64,000 nt of DNA from Hymenobacter siberiensis. GTDB lineage: Bacteria; Bacteroidota; Bacteroidia; Cytophagales; Hymenobacteraceae. Both the position numbers and the translations under genes were made by a program. Shown here in pieces: positions 24,901 to 33,844 of the stretch. The stretch is taken from the NCBI RefSeq assembly GCF_018967865.2, contig NZ_JAHLZY020000001.1, positions 186,001 to 250,000 on the forward strand, written 5' to 3'. The notes beneath the pieces were generated by a model. It searched no databases, was not told the origin of the DNA, and was given only the letters and a program-made list of their open reading frames with translations. Position 1 is the first letter of the stretch. The number at the start of each line of letters is the position of its first letter.

Positions 24901-26163
24901 GAAGAAGCGCGCCAGCGCCGCGCCCACCCGTTCCACATCCTCAAACGAATTATAGAGCGGGACGGGTGCCAGGCGGATGACATTCGGTTCGCGCCAGTCG
25001 GCGATGATGCCCTGGGCGGCCAGGAAATCGAATAGCTCGCGGCCCCGCTCGTGCACCAGCACCGAGAGCTGGCAGCCGCGCTGGGCCGGGTCGGCGGGCG
25101 TGATGATTTCGAGCTTATTGGCCGGCAGGCCCAGGCCGTGGATGAGGCTTTCGAGGCGGGCGGTGAGCTGCTCGCTTTTGCGGCGCAGCGCGGCCATGCC
25201 CCCGGCCCGGTCCACGATTTCGAGGCTGGCGCGGTGAATGGCCATTGGGAAAATCTGGGCGTTGGAGAGCTGCCAGCCGGCCGCGCCGGCCATGGGCCGG
25301 AAGCCTTTTTTCATCTGGAAGCGCACCGAGGCATCGTGACCCCACCAGCCGGCCAGCCGCACAAGGTCGGGCCGCTGGGCAAACCGCTCGTGCACAAACA
25401 CGCCCGAGGTGCCGCCGGGGCCGGAGTTGAGGTACTTATAGGTGCACCAGCAGGCAAAATCCACATCCCAGTCGTGCAGGTGCAGTTCCAGGTTGCCGGC
25501 GGCATGGGCCAGGTCGAAGCCCACGTAGGCCCCCACGGCGTGGCCCGCCCGGGCAATGGCGGCCATGTCGAAGGCCTGCCCGGTGTAGTAGTTCACCCCG
25601 CCGATGAGGACGGTGGCCAGCGAGTCGCCCAGCTCCGCGATTTTGGCTTCAATGTCTGCTGTGCGCAGGGTGTGCTCGCCGGGGCGCGGTACCAGCTCCA
25701 CAATGGCCTCGGCGGGGTCGAGGCCGTGCAGGCGGGCCTGGCTTTCGATGGCGTACTGGTCCGATGGAAATGCGCCGCCTTCCATCAAAATCTTGTAGCG
25801 CGAGCCCGTGGGGCGGTAAAACGACACCAGTAGCAAGTGCAGGTTTACGCTCAGGTTGTTCATCACGACTACCTCCAGGGGCAGGGCGCCCACCAGCCGG
25901 GCCGTGGCCTCGGTGAGGGTGTCGTGGAAGTGCATCCAGAACGAGGGGGCCTGAAAATGGCCTTCCACGCCCAGCCGCTCCCAAGTGGCAAACTCCTGCT
26001 CGACGGCGGCTCGGGCAGCTTTCGGCATCAGCCCCAGCGAGTTGCCGCAGAAGTAGGCGCAGGGCCGGCCATCGGGGCCGGGCGGCAGGTGAAACTCCTG
26101 GCGGAAAGCGGCTAGCGGGTCGGCAGCGTCGAGGTGGGCGGTGGAGGGGGCCAAAGGATTCAT
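24895..26163 (-). CDS. kynU: Kynureninase
   Basis: A 422-residue PLP enzyme that splits kynurenine or 3-hydroxykynurenine into (3-hydroxy)anthranilate and alanine. Seen: YFCGNSLGLMPKAA near the N-terminus, MNNLSVNLHLLLVSFYRP at 101-118 (the segment also present in the relic at 27732), FDLAHAAGN with the PLP-ring Asp at 217, and the PLP-binding Lys243 in CTYKYLNSGPG. The C-terminal HERGRELFDFL and WREPNVIRLAPVPLYN are typical of the family. Works with the dioxygenase at 30727 and decarboxylase at 29545. The stop codon is inside an intergenic repeat. Upstream, on the same strand, a GT-C-like gene ends 65 bases away, interrupting the catabolic cluster. Confidence 0.96.
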   Translation of the reverse strand: MNPLAPSTAHLDAADPLAAFRQEFHLPPGPDGRPCAYFCGNSLGLMPKAARAAVEQEFATWERLGVEGHFQAPSFWMHFHDTLTEATARLVGALPLEVVVMNNLSVNLHLLLVSFYRPTGSRYKILMEGGAFPSDQYAIESQARLHGLDPAEAIVELVPRPGEHTLRTADIEAKIAELGDSLATVLIGGVNYYTGQAFDMAAIARAGHAVGAYVGFDLAHAAGNLELHLHDWDVDFACWCTYKYLNSGPGGTSGVFVHERFAQRPDLVRLAGWWGHDASVRFQMKKGFRPMAGAAGWQLSNAQIFPMAIHRASLEIVDRAGGMAALRRKSEQLTARLESLIHGLGLPANKLEIITPADPAQRGCQLSVLVHERGRELFDFLAAQGIIADWREPNVIRLAPVPLYNSFEDVERVGAALARFFS

Positions 26164-26227
26164 GACTGAGTGGTAATAAGCCGCCGAAACGGCAGGCGGG
26201 CAAAAAATAGCGTTGTTTGGCAGGGAG

Positions 26228-27718
26228 TTACCACGTCACGACTTTTGGCGGCCCGACTTCCGGCCGCTGCCATTTGAAAACGTAGCGAGGAGCTTTGTCC
26301 AGGCTGAGCTGCATATTGGTCGATACGATGAAGCAGCTCACTACCACGGTGGCATACAGGGCCACGCCGGCCAGGTGCTGACGCAGGTCGCTGCGCCGCC
26401 AGAAGGCCAGCGGCTGCGCCCCAAACGCAAAGCCCGCGTAAAGAATGAGGTGTATCGGCAATAGAAAGCGGCATTCCATGGCCACCGGCAGCGTAGCCAG
26501 GCACGGGCCGAGAAAGGCTGCCAACACCAGCGCAATGGGCACATAGCTGCGCCAGGGCCGACGGCGCACCCGACTGGCGAGCACACAGAAGCCCCCAAAT
26601 AAAACCGTGTAATTCAACCAGGCAAGGCCCCAGGTAGAAGCATAAACCCGCTGAACGTACGGGGTGGTATACTGTAAATCCAGGCCATTGAACAAGTGAA
26701 CCAACCATATGGAAGCCACCGTGAGCGGGGCCGATTGGGCAATTTGCCCGTACTGCGCATAGGTGGTTAGTCTGTTCAGGCCACTATCTGTCCACAGCTG
26801 ATAACCTTCTCTGCTCCCAAAAACCATGGGCGGAATCGGGTAGTCGGCGGCTATGCTGGTTTCGTATTTCTGGTAGCGCAGCCCCCACTCCAGCTGATTA
26901 AGATACAAGCTGGGCTTCCCGGGCCGGTCGGTGAGCACAAATGGGCTGCGAACGCCAAAATGCTCTTGGTTGACGGCTACTTGGGGAGCCATTACCAGGG
27001 CCATGCCCGCTACCACGGCCAGCCCGCGGAACCAGACCAGCCATTGGGGCCGTGCTGCCCCGGGCTGGGGCCACAGGCTGAGCAGGAGCACTAGCGGCAG
27101 CGTGGCCGCATATACCGGCCGGAAATTAGCCGCCGCCGCCACGCACAGGCCCACCAGCAGCCCGCTCCCCACCGACCGGCTCCGCACGGCCATCCACAGG
27201 CCGCCGGCCAGTGCCAGCAAGGCCGGAAAATCGCTGAGCGGAAAATTGAAGTAGCCACGCCAGAACGCAAAGCCCAGGGCTCCAAGCATTAGGCGCCGGC
27301 CCAGGGGCACCGGTGGGCTGCCCATCGGCTGGAGCGCCCGCCACAGGCCGGGCATCACCACGCCAAAGAGCAGGCCCGCCGTAACTGCCCCCATGGCCCT
27401 GGTCAAATCGAGCGGGGTCAGGGCGACGTGCTGAAGCAGCCAAACCAACCCCGAGAGCAGCAGTGGAAAAAGGTAGCCCCGCAACACGCTGTCGAAAGCC
27501 AGAAAGCGGAAATCTCCGTTGGCCCGGTATTTCTCGGCTAGCTGCCAGTACTCTTTCGCATCGTAGATAATAGGTAGCGGTTCACTGCTAAGTAAATAAA
27601 TGGAAAACAGGAGGGTCAGGACCAGCCAAGCCAGCCAGCCCGGATGGCGGCCGACCCAGGCAGTGATGCGGGAAGGGGAAGTGGTTGCAGCGGAATTGGG
27701 TAGCATTCTAAAAGGCAT
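26228..27718 (-). CDS. GT-C-like polytopic membrane protein (paralogue A)
   Basis: A 496-residue inner-membrane protein with about ten helices. The first loop has IIYDAKEYWQLAEKYR (acidic D near the position of the GT-C catalytic Asp), then FDSVLRGYLFPLLLSG, PLGRRLMLGALGF, YFNFPLSDFPALLALAGGLW and NFRPVYAATLPLVLLLSLWP. These same words recur, slightly changed, in the gene at 27915, so the two are clear paralogues. Probably a glycosyltransferase using a lipid-linked donor, by fold only. Start may be 27718 or the second ATG at 27706. Just upstream, separated by 13 bases, is the kynureninase relic; just downstream is intact kynU. Confidence 0.7.
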   Translation of the reverse strand: MPFRMLPNSAATTSPSRITAWVGRHPGWLAWLVLTLLFSIYLLSSEPLPIIYDAKEYWQLAEKYRANGDFRFLAFDSVLRGYLFPLLLSGLVWLLQHVALTPLDLTRAMGAVTAGLLFGVVMPGLWRALQPMGSPPVPLGRRLMLGALGFAFWRGYFNFPLSDFPALLALAGGLWMAVRSRSVGSGLLVGLCVAAAANFRPVYAATLPLVLLLSLWPQPGAARPQWLVWFRGLAVVAGMALVMAPQVAVNQEHFGVRSPFVLTDRPGKPSLYLNQLEWGLRYQKYETSIAADYPIPPMVFGSREGYQLWTDSGLNRLTTYAQYGQIAQSAPLTVASIWLVHLFNGLDLQYTTPYVQRVYASTWGLAWLNYTVLFGGFCVLASRVRRRPWRSYVPIALVLAAFLGPCLATLPVAMECRFLLPIHLILYAGFAFGAQPLAFWRRSDLRQHLAGVALYATVVVSCFIVSTNMQLSLDKAPRYVFKWQRPEVGPPKVVTW

Positions 27719-27731
27719 TATTCACATTAAG

Positions 27732-27851
27732 TCAAGCGTACTGGTCCGACGGGAGCGTGCCACCTTCCATCAGAATTTTGTAGCGCGCGCCGGCGGGGTG
27801 GTAAAACGACCGTAGCAGCAGCAGGTGTGGGTTCACGGTCAGGGTGTTCAT
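27732..27851 (-). pseudogene. Kynureninase relic (39 codons)
   Basis: An in-frame stretch that begins ATG and ends SDQYA-TGA. It aligns to residues 101-138 of the kynureninase at 24895: [20 protein letters not shown] against MNNLSVNLHLLLVSFYRPTG, then RYKILMEGG shared exactly. The DNA is also clearly related (long identical blocks, e.g. GGTAAAACGAC), with one inserted codon and about a quarter of bases changed. Too short to be functional. It lies between the two paralogous membrane genes in the place corresponding to that of intact kynU, and so marks an old tandem duplication or a second kynU that was lost. Confidence 0.85.
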
Positions 27852-27914
27852 CACCACCACTCCAGGGGTGTAAAGGTCGGAGCAAAGGCCGCGCCGATGC
27901 TAACAAAATATGGC

Positions 27915-29408
27915 CTACCACGACCCCGGCACGGGCTCCTGCCACTTGAAAAGCAGGCGGGGCTTCGCTTCCAGCTGGCGCTGGGTACTGGCCGAAACCG
28001 CAAAACTACCCACCACCAACAGCCCGTAGAGGGCGAAGCCGGCGGCCCGCCGGCCCAGCGAAGCCGCCCGCCATTGCCGCAGCGGATGAGCCCCAAAGGC
28101 AACCATGGCGCACAACAGCAGGTGCAGCGGCATCAGAAACCGGCATTCCATCACCACCGGCAAGGTAGCGGCGCACGGCCCCAGTAAAATGAGCAACACA
28201 ATAATGGCCGGGCCGCGGGACCACGTAAGCCGCCGCCAGCCCAGCCGAACCAGCACTAATATTCCGGTGATGAGCACCAGGTAGTTGGTGAGGGCCAGGG
28301 CAGAGGTGTTGACAAATATGGCCTGGGGATAGGGCGTTGGGTATTGCAGGTCGAGCCCGTTGAAAAGGTGCCGGAGCCAGAGCGCCAGCAGCGGCCCCGG
28401 GTAGTGGCCGGCCATGGCCAAGTAGTCCGCAAACGACATGTCGGGCGGCAGCTGGGCCTCGGTGGCCAGGGCATCGCCGGTGGCATCCCGAAACACCACG
28501 CTGGGAGTGGGGTAGTCTACCCCCACCGTCGTTTCGTATTTCTGGATGAACAGTCCCCCGTGCACCTGCGAGAGGTACAGGTTGGGGCTGTCGGGCGGGG
28601 CCGTGAGCACCAGCGGGCTATTGCTGTCGAAATGCGCCCGATTGATGAGCAGTTGGGGAGCCAGCACCAAGGCAACGCCGAGCAGGAAAGTGCCCCCCCG
28701 CACCCAATGCAATGCCCCGAGCCACCTGCCGCCAGTAGTAGGCCGCTCGCGGGGCCACACGCTCAATAGCAGCACGAGGGGCAGGGTGGCCGCATATACG
28801 GGCCGAAAGTTGAGGGCTGCCCCCACCGCCATACCGGCTAATAAGCCGCCCCAAACCAACTGCCGGTGCCGCAACAATGCCCAGATGCCCGCCAGCAGGG
28901 CCAGCAACGCCGGAAAATCGGTGAGGGCAAAGTTGAAATAGTCGCGCCACATCAAAAAGCCCAGCAGGCCAAATACCAGCCGGCGGCCCAGCGGCACGGC
29001 CGGGGCCAACGGCCCACGCAGCGCGCGCCACAACCCGGGCCCCACCACGCCAAACAGCAGCACCGCCGTGCCGAGCCCAAACCCCCGGGTGATGTTAATC
29101 GGCTTCCAGCCAAAGTAGGCCGTGAGCAGGGTGAAGGGAGAAATTATCAGGGGAAATAAATAGCCCCGCAGAATATTATCGAAGGACAGCAGCTCGAAGC
29201 CGCCGGTGCTCCAGTATTTGTTGGCCAGCTCCCAGTAGCCCTGGGCATCGTACCGGTTTTCGTGGTATCGGTTGGTATACAGGTGAATGCCGAACAGGAT
29301 GCCGAGCAATACAACCGCCCCCCAGGCAGGGTGCTGAGCAAACCAGGCGGCAGCCCGCTCCCGCGCCGGTTGGGGCGCGGCGGGGGCAGGGGGGAGGACT
29401 TGTGACAA
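27915..29408 (-). CDS. GT-C-like polytopic membrane protein (paralogue B)
   Basis: About 497 residues from a TTG at 29408; another TTG at 29519 would add 37 residues with no match in the paralogue, so I prefer the shorter form. Shared words with paralogue A: NRYDAQGYWELANKYW, FDNILRGYLFPL, PLGRRLVFGLLGF, YFNFALTDFPALLALL, NFRPVYAATLPLVLLLSVWP. About ten transmembrane helices, first periplasmic loop with an Asp as in GT-C transferases. Substrate unknown. On the same strand and 136 bases after the ACMS decarboxylase gene, followed by the kynU relic. Ends with a Trp before TAG. Confidence 0.68.
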   Translation of the reverse strand: MSQVLPPAPAAPQPARERAAAWFAQHPAWGAVVLLGILFGIHLYTNRYHENRYDAQGYWELANKYWSTGGFELLSFDNILRGYLFPLIISPFTLLTAYFGWKPINITRGFGLGTAVLLFGVVGPGLWRALRGPLAPAVPLGRRLVFGLLGFLMWRDYFNFALTDFPALLALLAGIWALLRHRQLVWGGLLAGMAVGAALNFRPVYAATLPLVLLLSVWPRERPTTGGRWLGALHWVRGGTFLLGVALVLAPQLLINRAHFDSNSPLVLTAPPDSPNLYLSQVHGGLFIQKYETTVGVDYPTPSVVFRDATGDALATEAQLPPDMSFADYLAMAGHYPGPLLALWLRHLFNGLDLQYPTPYPQAIFVNTSALALTNYLVLITGILVLVRLGWRRLTWSRGPAIIVLLILLGPCAATLPVVMECRFLMPLHLLLCAMVAFGAHPLRQWRAASLGRRAAGFALYGLLVVGSFAVSASTQRQLEAKPRLLFKWQEPVPGSW

Positions 29409-29544
29409 GTGGTTGGAAGGATAGAAGGCTTGCGCCGGGCAGCAGGAAAGGGGAATCCGTAACAAAATAAAGTGCCACCACACAGAGATGAGCCCGGCGT
29501 TAGCATCCACGCTCAGCAACGTACTTTGTGGCGGGGGCAGGCGC

Positions 29545-30594
29545 TTACCGCGCGGCCGTCAGCGGATGAGAAGAGTACCCAAACTGCCCGGCCGTCAGCC
29601 CCAGCCAGTCCAGCGCGTTCTGGCCCAGCATCCGGGCTTTGATGTCGTCTGAAAACGGCATGGACTTGATGAGCTGGCCCGGCTCCAGCTCGCCCAGCGG
29701 AAACGGGTAGTCGGTGCCGAGCGTGATTTTATCGGCCCCCAGGGTTTTCATCAGGTAGTCGAGCATCAGCGGGTCGTGCACCAGCGAATCGACCCAAAAC
29801 TTGCCCAGGTACCGGCGCGGGTTGTGCGGGTTGTCGACGGCGCAGAGGTCGGGCCGCACCTGCCAGCCGTGCTCGATGCGCCCAATGGTGCTGGCAAACG
29901 AGCCCCCGCCGTGGGCCACGGCCACGCGCAGGTTGGGCAGGCGCTCCAGCACCCCGCCAAATATGAGGGAGCAGAGGGCCAGCGTGCTTTCGGCGGGCAT
30001 GCCCACCAGCCAGGGTAGCCAGTATTTGGGCATTTTCTGCTGGGCCATCATGTCCCAGGGGTGCACAAATACGCAGGCACCCAGCTCCTCGGCGGCGGCG
30101 AAAATTTCGAATAACTCTGGCGCGTCCAGGTTCCAGTCGTTCACATGCGAGCCAATCTGCACGCCGGCCAGCCCGATTTTCATGCAGCGCTCCAGTTCCC
30201 GGATGGCCAGGTTGGGGGCCTGCATCGGGATGGTGCCCAGGCCCACGAAACGGGTAGGGTAGCGCCGCACCACGTCGGCAATGTGGTCGTTGAGCAACTG
30301 GCTGAGGTCGAGGCAGTCCAGCGGCTGGGCCCAGTAGCTGAACATGACGGGCACCGTACTCAGTACCTGCACCTGCACCCCAAACTGGTCGTACTCGCGC
30401 ATCCGCACCTGCGGGTCCCAGCAGTTGTCCTGCACTTCGCGGAAGAACTTGTCGTCCTGCATCATGCGGGCGCAGCAGGGCTTGTGGTGGTCGAGCCGGA
30501 TAAAGCCCCCGTAGCCATACCGCTCGTGCAGGTCGGGCCAGCGCTCGGGCAGAATGTGGGTGTGGATATCGATGCTGAGAGGGTGGGGCAACAC
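29545..30594 (-). CDS. 2-amino-3-carboxymuconate-6-semialdehyde decarboxylase (ACMSD)
   Basis: A 349-residue metal-dependent amidohydrolase-superfamily decarboxylase. Zn ligands are in place: HTH (H11, H13), H178 in FVHPW, and D295 in [11 protein letters not shown]; the catalytic His228 lies in [10 protein letters not shown]. The N-terminal segment [13 protein letters not shown] is that of ACMSD rather than of generic amidohydrolases. It converts ACMS, the ring-opened product of the dioxygenase at 30727, to 2-aminomuconate semialdehyde, steering carbon away from quinolinate/NAD. Start is GTG at 30594. Same strand as the dioxygenase gene, with a palindromic repeat in between. Confidence 0.95.
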   Translation of the reverse strand: MLPHPLSIDIHTHILPERWPDLHERYGYGGFIRLDHHKPCCARMMQDDKFFREVQDNCWDPQVRMREYDQFGVQVQVLSTVPVMFSYWAQPLDCLDLSQLLNDHIADVVRRYPTRFVGLGTIPMQAPNLAIRELERCMKIGLAGVQIGSHVNDWNLDAPELFEIFAAAEELGACVFVHPWDMMAQQKMPKYWLPWLVGMPAESTLALCSLIFGGVLERLPNLRVAVAHGGGSFASTIGRIEHGWQVRPDLCAVDNPHNPRRYLGKFWVDSLVHDPLMLDYLMKTLGADKITLGTDYPFPLGELEPGQLIKSMPFSDDIKARMLGQNALDWLGLTAGQFGYSSHPLTAAR

Positions 30595-30623
30595 GGCGGG
30601 GCGGGCGAGGGGTTGGGGAAAAA

Positions 30624-30721
30624 GACCGTCATGCTGAGCGCAGCCGAAGCCTCTCTACTGCGCAAGTAATCAGATTTACTGTTGCGGTAGAGGGGCTTCG
30701 ACCGCGCTCAGCATGACGGTC
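30624..30721. repeat. Palindromic intergenic repeat (CATGCTGAGCGC type)
   Basis: Inverted arms 30624-30658 and 30687-30721 match at 32 of 35 positions and contain GTCATGCTGAGCGC and GAAGC words. It lies between two co-oriented kynurenine genes. The word resembles a repeat commonly scattered in Hymenobacter-like genomes, by memory only. Confidence 0.75.
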
Positions 30722-30726
30722 GGCAA

Positions 30727-31263
30727 TTATTCGGCGGCTGGCACTACCGGTGCGGGCGCCTCCATATAAGTGCCGCACACCTTGCAGGTGCGCAGGTCGT
30801 CGTTGGCCCAAAAGGCATTCATGATGGGCGGCAGCTGGGCCACGATGTCGGTGATTTCGGCAAATTCCTCATATAGTTTGTTGCTGCAGTTTTCGCAGTA
30901 CCATTGGAAGCCGTCGAGCTCGCCGGCGGTGCGGTAGCGCTCCAGCACCAGGCCCACGGTGCCGGCCGGGCGGCGCGGCGAGTGGGGCACGTAGGGCGGC
31001 AGCAGAAACATCTCGCCTGGGCCGATGGTGATATCGACCGGCTGGCCGTCCTCGATGATTTTCACGGTCATCGTGCCCTCAATCTGCCAGAACAGCTCCT
31101 CGCCGGCATCCACGTGGTAGTCTTTGCGGGCGTTGGGGCCGCCCACCACCATCACGATGAAATCCTGGTTGCTTTTGAAAACCTGCATGTTGCCCACCGG
31201 GGGCTTCAGCAAATGGCGGTGTTCATCAATCCACTGCTGGATGTTGAAAGGGCGGGCTATCAT
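30727..31263 (-). CDS. nbaC: 3-Hydroxyanthranilate 3,4-dioxygenase
   Basis: A 178-residue cupin dioxygenase. Fe(II) ligands H50, E56 and H94 are in KDYHVDAGEELFWQIEG and YVPHSPRRP, matching the family pattern; the bacterial-type C-terminal rubredoxin-like site is seen as WYCENC and RTCKVC. It opens the ring of 3-hydroxyanthranilate to ACMS. The ATG at 31263 begins the usual IARPFNIQQWIDEH sequence; the frame is open further upstream into the preceding gene but has no family match there. Start lies 32 bases after the stop of the DUF2079 gene on the same strand. Confidence 0.95.
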   Translation of the reverse strand: MIARPFNIQQWIDEHRHLLKPPVGNMQVFKSNQDFIVMVVGGPNARKDYHVDAGEELFWQIEGTMTVKIIEDGQPVDITIGPGEMFLLPPYVPHSPRRPAGTVGLVLERYRTAGELDGFQWYCENCSNKLYEEFAEITDIVAQLPPIMNAFWANDDLRTCKVCGTYMEAPAPVVPAAE

Positions 31264-31294
31264 GGGTGGGGTGGGGTTAGTTGCAGGGGCTAAT

Positions 31295-32845
31295 TTACTG
31301 CCGGGCACCCGGCCCGCGCGCGGAGTCACTTCCGCCCATACCCCGACGCTCGAAAAAACGCCGATTGGGCACAGGCAGCGGGTGGATACGCTGCAATATC
31401 CGCAGGGGCGGCTGGTCCAGCAACATGCGCCAGCGGCTACTACCTTGGTATTCGGTCAGCTGCGAATCGAGGGCGGCTACAGTGAGCGGGTAGGTCGACT
31501 CTAGGCGCAAGGCTACGATGTAGTCGGCATCGCCCACGTAGGGAAACTGGTAGATGTAGGGTCGGGCCGCCAGGTGGGGCACCAGAGGCGAGGTAGCACT
31601 TACCCGCGCGTTGGCCGGTATCAGGGCCAGGGCCCGATGTACCGCTCCGGCATCAAACTCGCGATGATAGTGCCGGCTACGGAAAAACTGGGCCGCACTC
31701 TTGTCGTACCCGTGCGCTTTGCGTACCTGCATCGATACAATGGTGGCGGCAAGGGCCAGCGTGGCCGCGCCTATGGCCAGCCACTTGGCACGGCGAGGGG
31801 TGGCCGGGGCCAGCCAGTGGCTCAGGGCGGCATGCAGCACGGGCACGAACTCTACCGAGTATTGTGCACTAATGCCCCAGTGTGCAATATTGCCCGACAG
31901 CAGCTTCTGCCCATAAATGGGGGCCAGCATGAGCAGGTAGGCCGGGCGGCGCAGCAGGGCCAGGCCACCCGAGAGCAATACCATGATGTGCAGCTCGGCC
32001 TTCACGTAGTCGCCGTTGGGGTCGGCCAGGTGGTTTTTGAATAGCAGCCCCAGCACGTAGCTTGGCCGCGTAAGCAGCGTATTCAGGGCCTCGCCCGCCG
32101 AGCGCCCCACCGCAACATACTGCTGTTGGTAGAGGTAAGCATCGCCCGAGCCCAGGCCCGGAATAATGAGCTTGACCACGACCAGGAAATAAACGGCCGT
32201 TGCCCCGGCCACGGCCAGCGCCCAGCGCCGCCGCGCCGGCTCGCGCCAGTGCAGCACGGCCAGCCCCAGGGCAATAAAAACCAGCCAGAGCGCCATGTTT
32301 TCCTTGCTGGCCGCCATCAGCACGGCCACCCCGGTGGCCCGGCCGCGGCGGTCGGCTTCGAGCCAATACAACAGCCAGGGCAGCAGCATGGCGGCCAGCA
32401 CATTGTCGTGGTAATCAAACGCCAGGGCCGAATAAATGCCCCAGGTACTCAGAAACAGCACTAAAAGGCCCAGCGCCGCGCCCGCCTGCCGGCCCTGAGT
32501 GCGCAGCAGGTGCAGCCGGTAGGCGCCGTAGCCGCCGCCCAGCACCAGCGTAATTTGCACCAGCACCAGCGTGTAGGAGCCAAACAGGTAGTATAGTGGG
32601 GCATACAGCAGCTGCACCAGCGTGAAATGGTCGCCGAGCAAATTGTTGTAGCGCATCACCGAGTTGGTGTTCAGGCGCAGGTGCGCGTAGTCCCACAGGG
32701 CCTGGTTATAAATGCCCAGGTCGTAGGCGTAAGTCCGAAACAGGTAATGATTCACCAGCGCCAGCGAGCCGTAGGCCGCGCCAAAAATGGCCACTATCAG
32801 GAGCGCTACGCGGCGGTTTGGTAGCTTTGCTTGCGATAAAAACAT
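31295..32845 (-). CDS. DUF2079 polytopic membrane protein
   Basis: A 516-residue inner-membrane protein with about ten helices. The first loop YAYDLGIYNQALWDYAHL and following LLGDHFTLVQLLYAPLYYL are the signature region of DUF2079 proteins, which have a GT-C-like architecture; later SNLAHWGISAQYSVEFVPVL-like and YHDNVLAAMLLPW words also fit. Function not established; a sugar or lipid transferase role is inferred from fold. It precedes the dioxygenase gene on the same strand and interrupts the kynurenine cluster. The C-terminal soluble part is rich in Arg and Pro and ends in the spacer before nbaC. Confidence 0.8.
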   Translation of the reverse strand: MFLSQAKLPNRRVALLIVAIFGAAYGSLALVNHYLFRTYAYDLGIYNQALWDYAHLRLNTNSVMRYNNLLGDHFTLVQLLYAPLYYLFGSYTLVLVQITLVLGGGYGAYRLHLLRTQGRQAGAALGLLVLFLSTWGIYSALAFDYHDNVLAAMLLPWLLYWLEADRRGRATGVAVLMAASKENMALWLVFIALGLAVLHWREPARRRWALAVAGATAVYFLVVVKLIIPGLGSGDAYLYQQQYVAVGRSAGEALNTLLTRPSYVLGLLFKNHLADPNGDYVKAELHIMVLLSGGLALLRRPAYLLMLAPIYGQKLLSGNIAHWGISAQYSVEFVPVLHAALSHWLAPATPRRAKWLAIGAATLALAATIVSMQVRKAHGYDKSAAQFFRSRHYHREFDAGAVHRALALIPANARVSATSPLVPHLAARPYIYQFPYVGDADYIVALRLESTYPLTVAALDSQLTEYQGSSRWRMLLDQPPLRILQRIHPLPVPNRRFFERRGMGGSDSARGPGARQ

Positions 32846-32969
32846 GGAATAAACGCGTAGAATGAGCGGGAAGCCGCCGGCTGGCTTGCAGGCCCGTTGA
32901 ACCCGCCTGCGCGAGCTCCGCTACAAAGCAACATCTCAATCCCCTTTGCCCCAGCCCCAGCCCCAGACT

Positions 32970-33761
32970 ATGGCCCTTCCTCTCTCCTCCCGCTGCGCCC
33001 TGGTGGGCGGCTCCACGCAAGGTATCGGCCGTGCCGTGGCCGAAGCCCTCGCGGCCCAGGGCGCTACCGTCACGCTGCTGGCCCGCAACGAAACCACGCT
33101 GCGCGAAGTGGCCGCCGCCCTGCCCATACCCGCCGGCCAGACCCACGACTACCTGGTAGCCGATTTCGACGCCCCCAGCCACTTGGCCGAGGTGGTGCAG
33201 GCCTACCTGGCCACACACGCCAATGGCTTTCAGATTCTGGTGAACAACACGGGTGGACCGGCCGGTGGCCCCTTGCTCGATGCCCCGATAGACGCCCTGC
33301 TAATAGCTTTTAACCAGCACGTTATCTGCAATCACTTGCTGGCGCAGGCGGTGGTGCCGGGCATGCGGGCCGCCGGCTTCGGGCGCATTATCAACATTGT
33401 GAGCACCTCGGTTAAGATTCCGTTGGCTGGCCTGGGCGTGAGCAATACTATTCGCGGGGCGGTGGCCAGCTGGGCCAAAACCCTGGCCAACGAGCTGGGC
33501 CCCCACGGCATCACTGTGAACAATGTGCTGCCCGGCGCCACCCTTACTCAGCGCCACACGTCCCTCATCGAGAAAAAAACGGCCCAGACCGGCCAGACCA
33601 CCGCGGCCATCGAAGCCGACATGCTGAAAGCCATCCCGGCCCGCCGCTTTGGCCTGGCCGAAGATGTAGCGGCGGCTGTCGCGTTTCTGGCCTCGCCGGC
33701 GGCCGGCTACATCACCGGCACCAGCGTGCCCGTGGATGGGGGCCGCACGGGCACGCTATAG
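32970..33761 (+). CDS. SDR-family oxidoreductase in kynurenine cluster
   Basis: A 263-residue short-chain dehydrogenase/reductase from the ATG at 32970. Seen: cofactor motif GGSTQGIGRAVAEAL, LVNNTGGPAGG (NNAG equivalent), catalytic Ser in NIVSTSVKIPL, the expected Tyr position replaced (LGVSNTIRGAVASWAKTLA has S-N-T-I-R where YxxxK is usual), and VDGGRTGTL at the C-terminus. An SDR of this kind commonly accompanies kynurenine-pathway genes in Bacteroidota, though its exact reaction is unclear to me. It is divergent from the DUF2079 gene and co-oriented with the GT2 gene 83 bases downstream. Confidence 0.85.
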   Translation: MALPLSSRCALVGGSTQGIGRAVAEALAAQGATVTLLARNETTLREVAAALPIPAGQTHDYLVADFDAPSHLAEVVQAYLATHANGFQILVNNTGGPAGGPLLDAPIDALLIAFNQHVICNHLLAQAVVPGMRAAGFGRIINIVSTSVKIPLAGLGVSNTIRGAVASWAKTLANELGPHGITVNNVLPGATLTQRHTSLIEKKTAQTGQTTAAIEADMLKAIPARRFGLAEDVAAAVAFLASPAAGYITGTSVPVDGGRTGTL

Positions 33762-33844
33762 GTGTTCGTTTTCAGTTGTTAGTCCGGTGCTTAAAAAAAG
33801 CTCGGCAACCAACAGCGAACCACTAGCTTTACGGCTCCTTTGTC

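Noticed and set aside
27727..27945. A 72-residue frame over the kynureninase relic, read as a novel protein
   Set aside because: It is in another frame; the frame matching kynureninase is the one with 39 codons, and the overlap is a by-product.
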